A stretch of 64,000 nt of DNA from Prosopocoilus inquinatus (GCA_036172665.1 CM069874.1:53488707-53552706); one strand, 5' to 3'; positions 11,271 to 23,419 are shown, numbered from the stretch's first letter. Translations and numbers: made by a program. Notes: a model not told the origin generated them from the sequence alone.

Positions 11271-11560
11271 TGGTTGTAGAATGTGCTGAATGCTGCACTG
11301 TTGGGGAGTTGTAGACACATGATGGCCTCTTTGGTTGTAGAAGTTTGGTGAATGCTGCACTGTAGTGGGGTTGTGGACACATGGATGACCTCTTTGGTTG
11401 TAGAAGTTTGGTGAATGCTGCACTGTAGTGAGGTTGTGGACACATGATGACCTATCTGGATGTAGAAATGTGTGAATGCTGCACCGTAATGGCGTTGTAG
11501 GCACATGGTGACCCCTCTGGTTGTAGAAGTGCAATGGATGCTGCACTACTGTGACATTGA
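11271..11560. repeat. Minisatellite, about five units of 61-63 bp
   Basis: The block GGTTGTAGAAGTTTGGTGAA...TGCTGCACTG recurs at 11272, 11333, 11396, 11458 and 11519. Neighbouring units are about 80-90% alike and the last decays. Each unit is open on the minus strand for much of the array, giving repetitive short frames that I regard as by-products. Confidence 0.85.
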
Positions 11561-12696
11561 GGATACAAGTGATGAATACACTCGCTGTGGTGTTGTTGAA
11601 GGCATGTTGTTGCTGCTCGTTATGAATTTAATAAAACAGTGTAGAGGTCAAGTTCCAAACGACCCTCGATGTGGTATTGCAGAGCACACACGTAATAATA
11701 ATCTCAAAAATGTATATTGATGTTGCACAATGGTCTTGTTGAAGGTACTTCATGTGTACGTGGTAGTTACTTAATAATGTTGAAGGTATGTCTGTGGCGG
11801 TTTGGTGTTTTCTCAGCCTCCTTCAAACTTTGGCGCCTTTTCTCCAGGTAAGTTCTTTGTGTTTATATTGTGTTTTAATGTAAAATATTAAATTTATTAT
11901 AGTTTTGAGAGATTAGTGTTGGTTCAATTATCCAGATACCATACAAAACAGCCAATTTTGATATTGTCTCTTCTTTATTATTTTCAAAAGGTAAGTATTC
12001 TGTTAAGTTTTATTCTAATTCTCAACATTTTCTATTCTAGGCAGTTGAAGTATTCTTTACAAAAAGAGTTCACGTAAAAAAAGCTTTGTTTTGGGGAAAT
12101 CGAAGAAAACTGATTGTGTAATAGGCCTTTCTGGATTTAGTATGTTTGGTGGATTCAAATAATGAAGAAAAATATTAATATATCTGGGTTGTAATGTGAA
12201 TTTTAATAAAATATATCAAATCTGTAAAAAATAAGAAATTTGTTTGACACGGGTATTTTTGCAAGAAAAACAATACAACATTTTACAGAATAAATTAATT
12301 TATATAGTTAAAGTTCGTAAAAATAGCAAACATGACGTAATAACGTTTTTAAATTTACAACAAAGACAGCCTTAGTCGCCGACAAGGGTTACTTTTGGTG
12401 GAAGAAACCTTCTGGACAAAGACTTGTCTTTATGCAAGCGGAAATACTGAAGAATCTTTAATTTGGAATGTAAAATGTTTTTGCGGAATATTTTAGTATG
12501 TCTGGATGTATTGAAATTGGTAATTAAATTCATGACAAAAGCTGTTTTTGTAAAAAAACGCTTCACTTATCATCGCAATATATAAAACATTAATTGGGGG
12601 TGGCTAAGCCTACTCTTTTTAAGAGGATAATTTTCCTTATACCGAGACAGCAAATATTATATTGGTCAAGAGCCGTCATAAACTCAAAGAAACTAT
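11561..12696. other. Unassigned stretch after the minisatellite
   Basis: No recognised protein. Two GTAAGT-like donors (about 11846 and 11990) and a TTCTATTCTAGGCAG acceptor at about 12040 could belong to a non-coding transcript, but no open exon supports this. 12170-12600 is AT-rich. Confidence 0.25.
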
Positions 12697-13991
12697 TAAC
12701 AGGAAGTAAAACCAAGAAACTAAAGAAATAACAGCAAGAACATTTTTCCAGAAGAGTTTAACAAATTTTGACAATCAAAAAGTGATTGATACAACGCACT
12801 GTTGTACTTATTTATTTTACAAGTTTAGAATTTATGAAAGTTTATGCATTCTCGGGATATCTCTGAAGCACTAGCATATTTGTTTACGTTATTAGTTTGG
12901 TAATATGATATGGGCGCGAGTTTAGTCTGAGCAGCAAAGAAAACGGCAGAGACGGCAGTCTTCCAAGGGCTAGCGCGGAAGGCGAAACGTGTCCGTAACC
13001 CGGGACACGGATGGGCCTGGTGATATATGTGGTAGACGCAGTGTGTTGCCGGACATGAGATAGAGGGTGTCTGCAGAATATGACCTGAGGTGGAAGATCT
13101 GGCAGAAGTGTTAGGGCGGTACTTTCTCACGATTGGCAATGCGGTTTGGGGGTCATGAGTCATGAGTTATGCGAAGGGATTCTGGTAGCAGAATATTGTC
13201 CGGGACGCGATCCGGGGCGTTAGCCAGAGAATGCTACCGTGCACCAGCATACGGTATCGGGGCTCTTGCCGCGGTGTGCAAGCAGCACCGATGAAGAGCA
13301 CGGTACCGGCAAAGCAATTAGCTGTATTATGCATTAATTGTGAGTGGGAATTCGGTTGATTGCATTCCTGACCAGGTGATGGCACTGAACTATCCAGAAA
13401 GGTCTGACATGATGATGTGATTGGATCAACTTATTCTGAGAACGTATGTTCGTGAGGCAAGGTATGCTAATATCCATCGGGAGGGTTCGGTTTCGTATCC
13501 ACAGGTAAATATGGGGTTAATGCATGCGAAGATCAGAAGACAACATGCGAGGATGACTTTCCCAGTATCCAATATCATTGTGAGGGAGCTACAGCTTCTA
13601 GCTTTGGAGTAGGTGGGGCCGGGAAATGGCCCCGGTAAGTGTAATGTTCCATTTTACTGAATAAATACTCGTAAAGAGTTACTTATAATTAGCATGGTCC
13701 TTATCGAATTGGAATGCGTTGCCCGGGAGCTAAGACGTTTACCTTCAGCGCCTGTTGCGGTCAGGGAAGCGAGAAAGAACATTGGGAATGAGAGACCTAA
13801 CCAATGGTGAGTGAATGTTTATTGTAACTCCGTCCTCAGATAGTATTGTTTGTTTAAAATATTTAAACAAAAAATAATCTAGCCAACATAACAGCAAGTA
13901 AAGCCAAGAAACTAAAGAAATAACAGCAAGAACATTTTTCCAGAAGTGCTTAACAAATTTTGACAATCAAAAAGTGTTTGGTTCAATGCAC
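12697..13991. repeat. 103-bp direct repeats flanking LTR copy B
   Basis: 12697-12799 and 13889-13991 are about 90% identical direct repeats of equal length (shared core AAGAAACTAAAGAAATAACA). They abut the TGTTG and CAACA ends of the LTR-like repeat exactly. A target duplication this long would be abnormal for an LTR element. Alternatives are a tandem duplication or a composite unit. Confidence 0.75.
12800..13888 (+). repeat. LTR-like dispersed repeat, copy B (complete, 1,089 bp)
   Basis: The most complete copy: starts TGTTGTAC, ends CCAACA. Matches copy A (1-884) and copy C (25600 on) in the same orientation. No primer-binding site or polypurine tract with coding sequence adjoins it, so if it is an LTR it is solitary. 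Short frames on either strand are not conserved between copies. Confidence 0.6.
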
Positions 13992-15538
13992 GAACCTCAA
14001 TAATTTTAAAATCCACGACTATCTTCGACCAAAATAATTTGTGATGTCAAAGTATTCTTTTATAACTCTTTTACAGAAGTAAATACTCTACTGTCTCACT
14101 CTTCTTTTATTTTCTCTCACTTCAATAAAGAAAGGAAGGGACACAGGGGTCTTATCAGCGGTATAAAAATACCGTATGTATACAAGGTTAAGGACCGAAT
14201 TGATTACCTACCGAGGATTGCGTGTGTTACTTATTTTCGTAGGAACGCACGTAACGGACATATAAATACGCGCGTAGGTGTCGGATAATTGTAACGGCCG
14301 TCGCAAGTAATTCACGTGGAGCGATAAAAGAACTCTATTTATTTCATAAACAAACGCATGAAAACGAAACAGAATTAGTACCAGCTTGGCGTGGGCCAGT
14401 TCCTCGCTTTTGTTGTTTGTCGTATAAATCTGTCCGGAGCTGAGTGCGATAGCCGAAATAAAAAATTCCTAGGTCGCGACATTAAAACTGGTCAATGCCC
14501 AGGGCATTGTGAGTGACCGGGCGCAAATCATTCCACTTTGGAAGTTAAATTTCGAAACCGTAATGCCGTACACCTTGTTTCTTTCTACATTGTTTACAGG
14601 TCCAATAACAAAGTCGTTTATCTTCTGATTGTTTCAAACAGGTTTTTCGAAAAATAAGTGCAGAAATTTTAACGACATTATTATCATAATGAGAGTACAT
14701 AGAACTAGTGCTGTAAAAGTAACGAAAAAATGTATAATCTTATTAGCTGTTCACCTTTCTTTTAGATTCTAGAGGGCTGTGCTTTTTTTTTCGTTAAGTT
14801 ACGTGCAGGTATTTTGAAGGAAGTCAAAATCTGACGTGAAAGAAATAATGACAGTGTCACTTCAGCGGTACTGACTGTGTTGCCGATACGTAAGCAATGT
14901 GGACTACAGCGGCATAATTAAAGTAAAAAGTAAGTTAAAACAAATATATTTTTTATTATAACCTCATCAAAATGCCAAAAGTTATAAGTGGCGAAACTGA
15001 ACGTGTAATAGTGAAGACGTTTAACTATTGTATAAAAGATCACCCAAATTTAAAAAACCAAACGGATTTGAAGAACTGCCGTGTTAGCAGAGGAATCTAA
15101 AGGTATACGCGTTGGAGGCGATGATGAAAGAAGTAGACCGAATTCTAAATGAAGTCCAAATGACCATGGAAGAAGTTCTAAGTCATCAGCAACTGCAAGA
15201 AGATCCTGCTATTTAAGTTCCCATGCATGTAATTACTTTTTTAATTAAAAAATAAATAATTACCAACTGTTTGCTGGGGACGATACTTCTCGTTTTAACA
15301 CAATGCTTCGGTCTTGCTTCAGTCGAGCTGGTAACAGTGGTAGTTTTAAAAAACATAACCATAAAATTAAAAATGACCGTCAATCAATTTTTTGAGGTCT
15401 ATGTTTCATTGTGATACCAACAAAAATGTCACCCTAACAGGGCCTACTTTGAATCTAAAAAGAAAGTGAACAACTAATATCTATTCGTTACTTTAGATTT
15501 CGGTATTCGTTACAAAGCATTCGTTCTTCGTTACTTTC
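13992..15538. other. Unassigned stretch with mixed composition
   Basis: 14190-14520 is GC-richer, with CpG-containing blocks such as TAAATACGCGCGTAGG, and may be host DNA. A short transposase-like start lies at 14972. Otherwise no gene recognised. Confidence 0.3.
14972..15100 (+). pseudogene. N-terminal fragment resembling an IS630-type transposase
   Basis: 42 codons from ATG 14972 read MPKVISGETERVIVKTFNYC, then stop. The start of arthropod IS630-like transposases, whose helix-turn-helix begins with a similar MPK...R.IV...Y pattern, looks like this. Frames after it are broken. The resemblance is from memory and weak, so it may instead be a chance frame. Confidence 0.3.
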
Positions 15539-15546
15539 GTTACTAC

Positions 15547-17095
15547 CAGTGTTGTTAAGTATCTGGATGCAAGTATCTAAATGCAAGTTTACAGATACAG
15601 TATCAAAATTCTTTTTGAGTATCTAGATACATATCTCAGATACTACTAAAAAAATGTAACTCTATCTGCATCTAGATACAATTACAGTGTATCTATTCAT
15701 TCGAGATACTAAGATACATTTTAGATACATTTTGAACTTCCATAAAAACAACAGACCTTGGCGGAAACGCAACCTCCGATTTTACATTCTCTTTCTTTTC
15801 ATTTTCCCCTCTTCTTAATTATGTTTTCCAATTTGTCAAATGACTGTTCTATTTAAAATGCGTTTTGATAGTTCAGAAACTTGAAAATTATTTTAAAAAT
15901 TGGGAAAGATAATTGACAAAAGGAGAAAATCAAAAGGGAAAGACTGTATTGTTGATTTTATCAACTGTTCTTGATTATGGGAACGCTCTCTTAGCTACAA
16001 CAAGGTTGCAACTAAGGATCGTAGATTCATTTGACATTTAACTTGTCTGATACGGAAGTAGAGTCATTTCTGTTGATAACTTTATATTTTACGTTGACTT
16101 GACTTGGTTTCATAAAAAAAACAGGTAATTACTTATCAGCTTATTGATCAACTTAATTACAAAGATAAATTTTCTATTTAAAAAGACATACTGCTGAAAA
16201 AAATTCTGAAAATTATCACAGATTTTAGTGCGTACATTATTCACATATTCATACGAAAACTTCGTCAATTTTCACAAAAAAGTCGATTTGGATCGCAAAT
16301 AATACCATACCTCCACTACTGCAAAGGTTATTGAATTTTACACTTGCAAGTATCTTGATAAACTCAGATATTCTTTTTTTGTATCTGTAACTATTCGGTT
16401 TTACCGAAATTTACAATTTTGTTTTATTTTAGAACAGTTTATTTTATTTTGTGTTAGAATAATTTACTATTTAGTTTTCAATTATTTTAATTTATTTTAA
16501 TTATTTCGTTTAATATAATTTAAGAAGTAGTTAAGAATTTAACGCGTCACAAAAATTCTTCGAAGGTTGGGCCTTGCGCACGTTTTTTCATAGAATTTAA
16601 TTTCATCATCTGTTGCAGCATTGACTCATATTCTAGCTACGGCCCAACGATGAACACAGCAATGCGTTGTCTTCAAGTCATACTTTTCCGAGGAAAATTC
16701 TGCCTCGAAAATAAGGGAAGACACCCTCTTCTCACCGCGAGAAGTTTCTTTATTTTTTCATAGAAGATTAAATTTCAGTGCTCATCATTCAGTCTCAACG
16801 ATAGGTCGCGTCTTTCAATTCATTTCGTTTTACAAAAACGCTTCATTAGTCCTAAGCAACTGTCTATCAAATTAGACTTGGAAGTGTGTCTGTGAATTGT
16901 AAATATTGTAAATATAATTTTTAAGAAACAAATACAATTCTTTATAACACCGCAACTTTACATTTTGGTCCTTTACAGTAACTGTATCTAGATATTTTCC
17001 GGAAAAAGTATCTTTATCTGTATCTGGATACATATTTGTGAAAGTATCTGCATCTGTATCTAGATACTGTTAGAAATGTATCTTTAACAACTCTG
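15547..17095. mobile_element. Non-autonomous hAT-like element, 1,549 bp
   Basis: Terminal inverted repeats CAGTGTTGTTAAGTATC and, from the right end, CAGAGTTGTTAAAGATAC. Flanked by GTTACTAC (15539-15546) and GTTACTGC (17096-17103), an 8-bp duplication with one change, as expected for hAT. Subterminal regions (15555-15730, 16345-16400 and 16980-17095) are packed with GTATCTAGATAC-type palindromes. No transposase is present. Confidence 0.8.
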
Positions 17096-17132
17096 GTTAC
17101 TGCAGTACGTAAAAATTAATGAAAGATATGAA

Positions 17133-19314
17133 TAGAGACCGGATTTATAAGTTTTTACAAGTTTTTTACGCTAACATACCTAAACTTGGCGTTTTGTATT
17201 TATATGTTTGTCGATTAGAGAAGCCCAAAAATGGTAGTTTTATTTCGCATATAACTTAATATTTTAGACTTTTAGCGCATATTTATTTATTTATCCATAT
17301 ATTGATATAAATAACATTATAATTCCATATACGGTCAATATTCAAGTCTGCAGCTTTTCCAAGAAGTAATTTATTCTTCTCAACGTCTGGCCACTTTATT
17401 TTACGATTTCCCGGAATGTGATTTTCTGGGAATCTGTAGCGACTTGCACTTGCATTTTGCACTTATGTTTTGCATTTCAGTTTGAGATAAGAACTCCGTG
17501 AATGTGTGTGACTAGTGACTAGTGTATTTATCAACGCGAATTAGTTGTTATTTTCTTATTTAATTTAAAGACGAAATAAATTCAGTGCTTATCTTTTCAA
17601 AATGCCGAAAGTAGCATCCTCTCGATCCGAGCTATTGAAAAAATGGATTAAAGCATCTAAACATCTAACTACAGATGGAAAAGTTATTTTTTGCAACGCA
17701 TGCTCAAAACAGGTAGATACCTTACAAATTCTCTTAAAAATCACATTTTCATTTTGACAATATTTTAAGGTGTCGTCAGACCAAAAGCACCAGATTGATC
17801 AACATTTGGCTACAAACCTCCATAAGGAGTCGGAGAAAAGATGTGTGTCTAACTTTAAGCAGTCTTTTATTTCTTCAACAGCCAGTAACTCACAGGGCAG
17901 TGACACAGGAAATGAATTCTCTTTAGACTTGTGCAGTGCTATGGCAGAGTCAAACATTCCTTGGCATAAACTTGAACAAGCAAGTTTTCGAACTTTTTTG
18001 GAAAAATATTGCAATCGTCATATTCCAAATGAATCGACTTTGCGGAAAAACTATCTAAGTATATGCTACCAGCAATGGATGAAGAAAATAAGAGAGAAGC
18101 TTAGCGACAACAATATTTATATAGTAGTTGATGAAACGACAGATGCCTGCGGTCGTTATGTAGCAAATATGTTAGCAGGAGTATTAAGCAACACAGTTGC
18201 ACCAATATCTTATTTGGTAAATAGTGCAGTTTTGGAAAAAACAAATCATTCAACGATCGCACGTTATATTAACGACAGCTTGACACTTTTATATGCACCT
18301 AATCAAGTTAAATCGGAAAATATATTACTAATGGTGTCTGATGCAGCAGCCTACATGATAAAAGCAGGACAGGCTTTACAGGTGTTTTACCCAAATCTGA
18401 TGCACTTCACTTGTATGGCTCACGCAATGAATAGGCTCGCTGAATTGGTGCGACTAGAATACCCAACAGTAAATAAGTTGATCAATAACGGAAAAAAGGC
18501 GTTTCTTAAAGCCCCACTGCGTATACAACACTATAAAGAATTAGCTGCTGACCTGCCATTACCACCAGAACCAATAATTACGAGATGGGGTACGTGGCTT
18601 GAAGCAGCAAATTTTTACGCAGATAACTTTAAACAATTAAAGGAAATTTTCTTAGAATTGGATGATTCCAATTCAGCGGCTTTAAGAATTTGTAAGGAAT
18701 GCATGTCGAACACAAACATCGGGAATCAATTAGCATTCATTAAAACTCATTTTTCGGTTTTAATATCCACCATTAAAAAGTTGGAATCATCCCAGACGGC
18801 TCTATTAGATTCTTTTGAAGTGGTCGATGATGCAATTGAAAGTGTAAAATCAATTCCAGGGGAGATAGGAGAGAAGTTAATGGCAAAATTAGACAAGGTT
18901 CTATTACGTAATCCTGACTACAATAAAATGAGGAAAATCTGTTTAGTTTTAAAAGATCAAAGTGAAGAGGATTTGGACATGGACCCCAAAGATGTAGCAT
19001 CCATGAAATTTGCGCCCATTACTTCATGCGATGTCGAGCGTTCGTTTTCCTCTTATAAAAATATTTTGACAGACAGACGACAAAATTTTACCCCAAATAA
19101 TTTAAATCAACTGTTGATTATATTTTGTAATCCTACTACTTAAGTGTTAAGTGTTAAAATTACTTATATGAAACAATTTATGTTTTTATTATTCTAAAGT
19201 ATGTATAAGTAAAATAAAATTTTTATCGCATATAATATCCATATTTTGATCCATTTTAATCGCATAAAAAAAACTTATTTTCCACTTTTTTAGCACATAT
19301 AAATCCGGACTTTA
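17133..19314 (+). mobile_element. hAT transposon, apparently complete and young
   Basis: Perfect 8-bp duplication GATATGAA at 17125-17132 and 19315-19322. Terminal inverted repeats TAGAGACCGGATTTATA and TAAAGTCCGGATTTATA. Subterminal CGCATATAA-like motifs occur at both ends. It holds one transposase gene without lesions. It starts 29 bp after the target duplication of the non-autonomous hAT, but the two have different ends, so that element is not simply its deletion derivative. Confidence 0.93.
17602..19143 (+). CDS. hAT transposase, two exons
   Basis: Exon 1 is 17602-17712 (MPKVASSRSELLKKW...CNACSKQ). A 57-bp intron with GT (17713) and AG (17769) ends follows, and exon 2 is 17770-19143, giving 494 residues. 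Splicing rebuilds a BED-like finger: CNAC from exon 1, then paired His (QHLATNLH) in exon 2. Next come the DUF659-like catalytic core with VVDETTD (first Asp about 158), SDAAAYM (second Asp about 228), the CMAHAMNRL and TRWGTWLEA motifs, and the C-terminal hAT dimerisation region. There CDVERSFSSYK carries the catalytic Glu at about 460. All catalytic residues and the frame are intact. Using 17770 as a start would drop the finger cysteines, which supports the intron. Confidence 0.9.
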
Positions 19315-19469
19315 GATATGAAACAAATAAAAACACTTTAGAAAAAAAGCTAAAAATGTTAGATGTGTTATTACCTTACTCTATGTTAGGCAAATTTGAT
19401 TATTTTGCGAAACGTCAAGTAATAGTACTTGCAGTTTTACAATAAATTTACATTGGTACATTACATTTA

Positions 19470-20038
19470 TAATTGAAATAAATCTCCGCCCACAATAATT
19501 TTATATCCGTAGATGCGTTCTTCAGTACGTTACCAACTTAAAATAACTTAAAAAGATCTAAAAACAACCTAATCATCCTAATAAAATCATAAAAATGTAA
19601 AAACTAACAACAATCTAATCATCCTAAAAAATATATCTGTCTATAAATGTAAGTAAATATAAATTAATATGTAAATATCTAAAATTAAGCGTCAGAAAAA
19701 CCTTATTATAAGAGCTAACCAAAAAACACGGAAATACGGAAATATGGAAATAAATAGCCCAAAGACCCGAAAAAAGTTCTTATCTAACGAATAAATAATT
19801 CCCTGTTATTTGATATCTAAAAATCCTGAAAAATAAAATAAGATAAATATATTATGTATAAATCGTCAAAAAACAACCTACAGATGAGAGCAAGTCACAC
19901 CCCCACACACCACAAGTTAAGAGCACTTTAGGAAAATTTTATCTCGGAGAATCCTCTCCTTATTAAATATCCAGTGCAAATTTCAATTATTTCTTAAACC
20001 ACAGTCTCCTTTACTATTTTAGTTTAATAAATTTATTT
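19470..20038 (-). repeat. Penelope-type terminal repeat, copy 1
   Basis: Shares its ends (CCGCCCACAATAATTTTATA and ...CTATTTTAGTTT) with 53163-53814, but its interior runs in the opposite direction. The hammerhead segment is deleted between GTAGATGCG and TTCTTCAGTACG. Non-coding. Confidence 0.6.
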
Positions 20039-20339
20039 GTTAATTAATTACAGGATTGTTTCACTTTTATCCTAATTTTTGCTTGTTACATGTTTACCCC
20101 ACTTGACCCTACAGTACACTGTTGTAATTATATAATTTTACAAAAATTACAATTAATGTATAAATCCCATGTAGTCAATATATTTCAGTCGGGCCGAGTT
20201 TATTTTGTCTGCGATAACCAAAACACCAACACACTTGAGTAATATGAGACCGAAGAAAAAAAAAAGGTCTGATCGGGCAGGTAGTCTCGGGCGATATTCG
20301 GGGGTGAAATCATCTTACGGATGACGGTAGTAAATCGAA

Positions 20340-21090
20340 TTGTTCGTGTGTTAATGAAATGCAGTGAGATGTGATTGAAGGGTTGATTCAGAATATAGGT
20401 TGTTGAAGATGAGTAATATTCTGAGATTGTCTTGCCTGAAGGATATGTATTCGCCTAATGATTGGCAAAGTAGATTATCCTGAGTAATGTTCTGAGATTG
20501 TGATACCTGAGGGATAGATCTATATTCGCCGAATTGTCGGTAGAGTAGATTATCGCCTCCACCTGCATACGGCATTGTTCTGTATCCGCCAGTAGCTTGG
20601 ATAAAGGGTAGTTAATGTCGGAAACTGTTTACCTGACCTAGTGGATTGCATTGTGCTTCCCAATAACGGTCATGACTTGGTGCACATCCGTGCTCGGTCT
20701 AAGCGCTGGAGGCACTTGTAGGAGACTGTTACACCAATGATCCTGAGAGCATATGCTCAGGATGCAACGTATGCTAATATCCACCTGGGGCTTATCTTTA
20801 TGCATGCGAAGTACGAAGACGAACATTGGTGGATACCTTCGCCATGAATTTCTTCCGCAACAGGGAGCTACAGCTTCTAGATTCACCGCTGGAGGGGGAA
20901 GGGGGCAGACGAGCCCCCGGTGAGTAGATAACAGTTGTTATTGTTGAACATCGGACATAAACACTGCATGGTTGTTACATGTAAACCGCACGAACGGCTG
21001 CTTTAACGGGATGCTTACCACCTTCTGCGTATTGAAGGGAGACAGACAGATGTGAGAGAGGACTAACGATACTGGTGAGTTGTTTGACGT
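20340..21090 (+). repeat. LTR-like dispersed repeat, diverged copy D
   Basis: 20640-20925 aligns with 470-800 of copy A: shared CTGAGAxCxTATGCT, GTATGCTAATATCCA, ATGCATGCGAAG and GGGAGCTACAGCTTCTAG blocks, then a G-rich/C-rich hairpin and GGTGAGT. Outer limits are uncertain. Confidence 0.5.
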
Positions 21091-21906
21091 ACAATATCTC
21101 TCATTTACATGCAAACACGTTATTATTAATGTTATTGCTAAATGTTTAACAACAAAAAAAGACGCGCCTACAACACCCATTGTATAAGAGCAATAAAAAC
21201 ATAACTATATGACTGACTACCCATTAGAATGGCCCTTCGCTATAGGCAATTTCCCGAAAGTTAAAATTTTGCTGCTCCCACCCCCTAATCCTATTCCAAT
21301 CAACAAAAAAAAAAACAGACTGTGTAAAATTTCAGCTCAATTGGACAACTGGTAGACGACTCTCAAACGCCTTGAAATTAGAACTTAGCATGCGCAACAA
21401 ATAATTCCATTTGAAAAACGTTAAGCTGCTCTTTCTGTTTGGAAAATTGGTTATTTTGAGATTGCTGCTATTGGTTTTCACTGATCACCTGATCAACGAT
21501 AACCAATAAGTTTCCTCAAGTCAGCGACAAAAGTCAATTACAGTAATGGCCAAACATCCAAATCTTCAGGAAAAGCATCATTATATAATCCCAGCAATTA
21601 TTTAAAAACATTCTGAACCAAATCTCCCAAAAGTTTATTCGAAAATTCCTAAAGTAATATGAAAAAACAACTAAGCTTTTTTTAATAACTCACGCAACTT
21701 CTACACAAACACATTTTTAATTACTGTAATATTTTTTTTGTGGAATTAGAATACAGCGTGGCCACAGATTTTCTGTAATGGTAGAGTGACATAATTTTGA
21801 TATATTCTTAATTGTTTCAATTGTTTTAAGCCTTTCCTTTGTTAAAAAATTCAAACCGCAATTAAATTGGCCTTATAAATTATATGAAAATTGTTATTAG
21901 TTTTAA
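21091..21906. other. Unassigned AT-rich stretch
   Basis: No gene recognised on either strand and no clear repeat relative within the window. Confidence 0.3.
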
Positions 21907-22530
21907 TTATGGGAAAAAATATTCAATGTAATCGCCATCCACCTCTACGCAATTTTCTACCCTGTAACTAAATTCCGTATATACGTTTGTTAACGTTTCA
22001 ATTTCTATATTACTAATTACAGTTGGAATTTTTTCATTTAAAATTTCTGAATTTGTACCAATGAATTGGTCTAAAATGTTCGATCCATCTTCCAGGCACA
22101 TGGTCATCAAGCCACCCTTTAATTAAATTTAATATCTTTAATTGTTTGTGCAGTGGGCTCTTGGTGAAACATTATGAATAAATTGTAGTAAAAGAAAACA
22201 CTTGTATTTAACTGTTTCACGAATTTATTTATTTATTATTTATTATTTTATATTTAAGTGTATTACCGAAACATATGTCAGAGTTACTGAAATAAATTCG
22301 TGAAACAGTTAAATACAAGTGTTTTCTTTTACTACAATTTAATTAAATTTGTTCAATGTGCAGGACATCCATCCTGTTGAAAATAAATGTTTTCTAAATT
22401 CACATCCGCCAGTGACGGCAAAGCGAAATTTTCTAACATTTGCAAATAAGTGAATTGATTCAAATTTTCTTCCAAAAAAAATAAGGCCTAATAATTTTGT
22501 CATTTCCCATAACTTTAACTAGAGGTATTA
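21907..22530 (-). pseudogene. Tc/IS630-type transposase relic (minus strand), interrupted
   Basis: On the minus strand from about 22520: a KVMGNDKIIRPYFF-like block, YLQMLENFALP, then FQQDGCPAH with the second catalytic Asp. A 207-bp insertion follows, then GWLDDHVPGRW, and a C-terminal part ending in YRVENCVEVDGDYIEYF at 21907. The order fits DUF4817-type transposases. The third acidic residue is deleted and several frameshifts are present. Confidence 0.65.
22131..22337. mobile_element. 207-bp hairpin insertion with 13-bp target duplication
   Basis: TTTAATTAAATTT occurs at 22118-22130 and 22338-22350. Removing the insertion and one copy restores the transposase alignment (PAH...TNLIKGWLDD, with one stop). 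It contains the perfect inverted repeat 22179-22230/22290-22341 (52 bp arms, 59-nt loop). The hairpin arm overlaps the duplication by 4 bp. No coding content. Confidence 0.7.
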
Positions 22531-23419
22531 ATGATCAACAAGAGCTTAAGGAATAAGTTTCATTAATCATTTTGACAGATCCGGGAAATGCCATAATTCT
22601 GAATGTAATTTGAACTTAGACAAATTTTTGAGAGTAAGTAAGCACGCTTTCTGTATTTAAAGCCATAAACGAGGCAGTTCGTGAACTTTTCTATCATTTT
22701 TGTAGGTTTTAATGCAAGCAAAAGTATTCATAAAGAATAACTTCTTTTTCTAAAACGTAAATTAAAAAAGTTTTTCCTCTATTGCAGAAAATCCGTGGAC
22801 ACAATGTATTATGTGAATGAACGAACATCGAATATTATTTTTTTCTAAGAGAGAATATATCAGCAATAGAAAACAAATTGTTTCTCATTTTCTGTGAGAA
22901 TGTTACTGTGTGGTTACTGTAATCCTGAATGAGTTGTTACACCTTTTTCTGTGAGTCATTCACAACTATGTTCTTAAGTTTTTCAATTTCCAGGATCATC
23001 GTCCGCCATGTTGAAGGGTTTTTGACGAAGAAATCGGTGCTGATAAAACATCTCGCGAAGAAAGCTTTTGTATCGGAAGTTATCAAAGACAAAAACTCGA
23101 TATTTGTAAAAGAGAAAAAACAGTTTGGTGCAGCTGATTTTTTTTCTTCGTCATTTTCACCTTTTTCTGATTCCCTGCATAATTTGAGCCACATTCGTCT
23201 TAACCGCTGATGGAACAGTATCTTCAAGTAAGGACAGAGCCACAGTTTAGTGAACTAAGTACCAGAGATGGTTGGAAATTTTTTCGAAGCAGCTTTACTG
23301 ATTTCTGGATTAATTGCCTCTGAAGACCTAGTTCGAACGAACACTGGAGCAAGAAAGCTAGATATTTTTCTTATTAGAAAAGTATTGATCTAATCGAAAA
23401 ATCGTGTAAGAGCATTGTA
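22531..23419. other. Unassigned flank of mariner 1
   Basis: No gene recognised. 22929-23227 is open on both strands, lysine/phenylalanine-rich, without a family resemblance. 23339-23419 recurs inverted at 49572-49652. Confidence 0.3.

Noticed and set aside
11271..11560. Regularly spaced repeats that might be taken for a CRISPR array
   Set aside because: The whole 62-bp unit repeats, with no unique spacers, and the context is an arthropod genome.
22929..23227. Overlapping frames of 93 and 96 residues on both strands
   Set aside because: Compositionally biased, no family resemblance, next to a mariner; likely chance openings.
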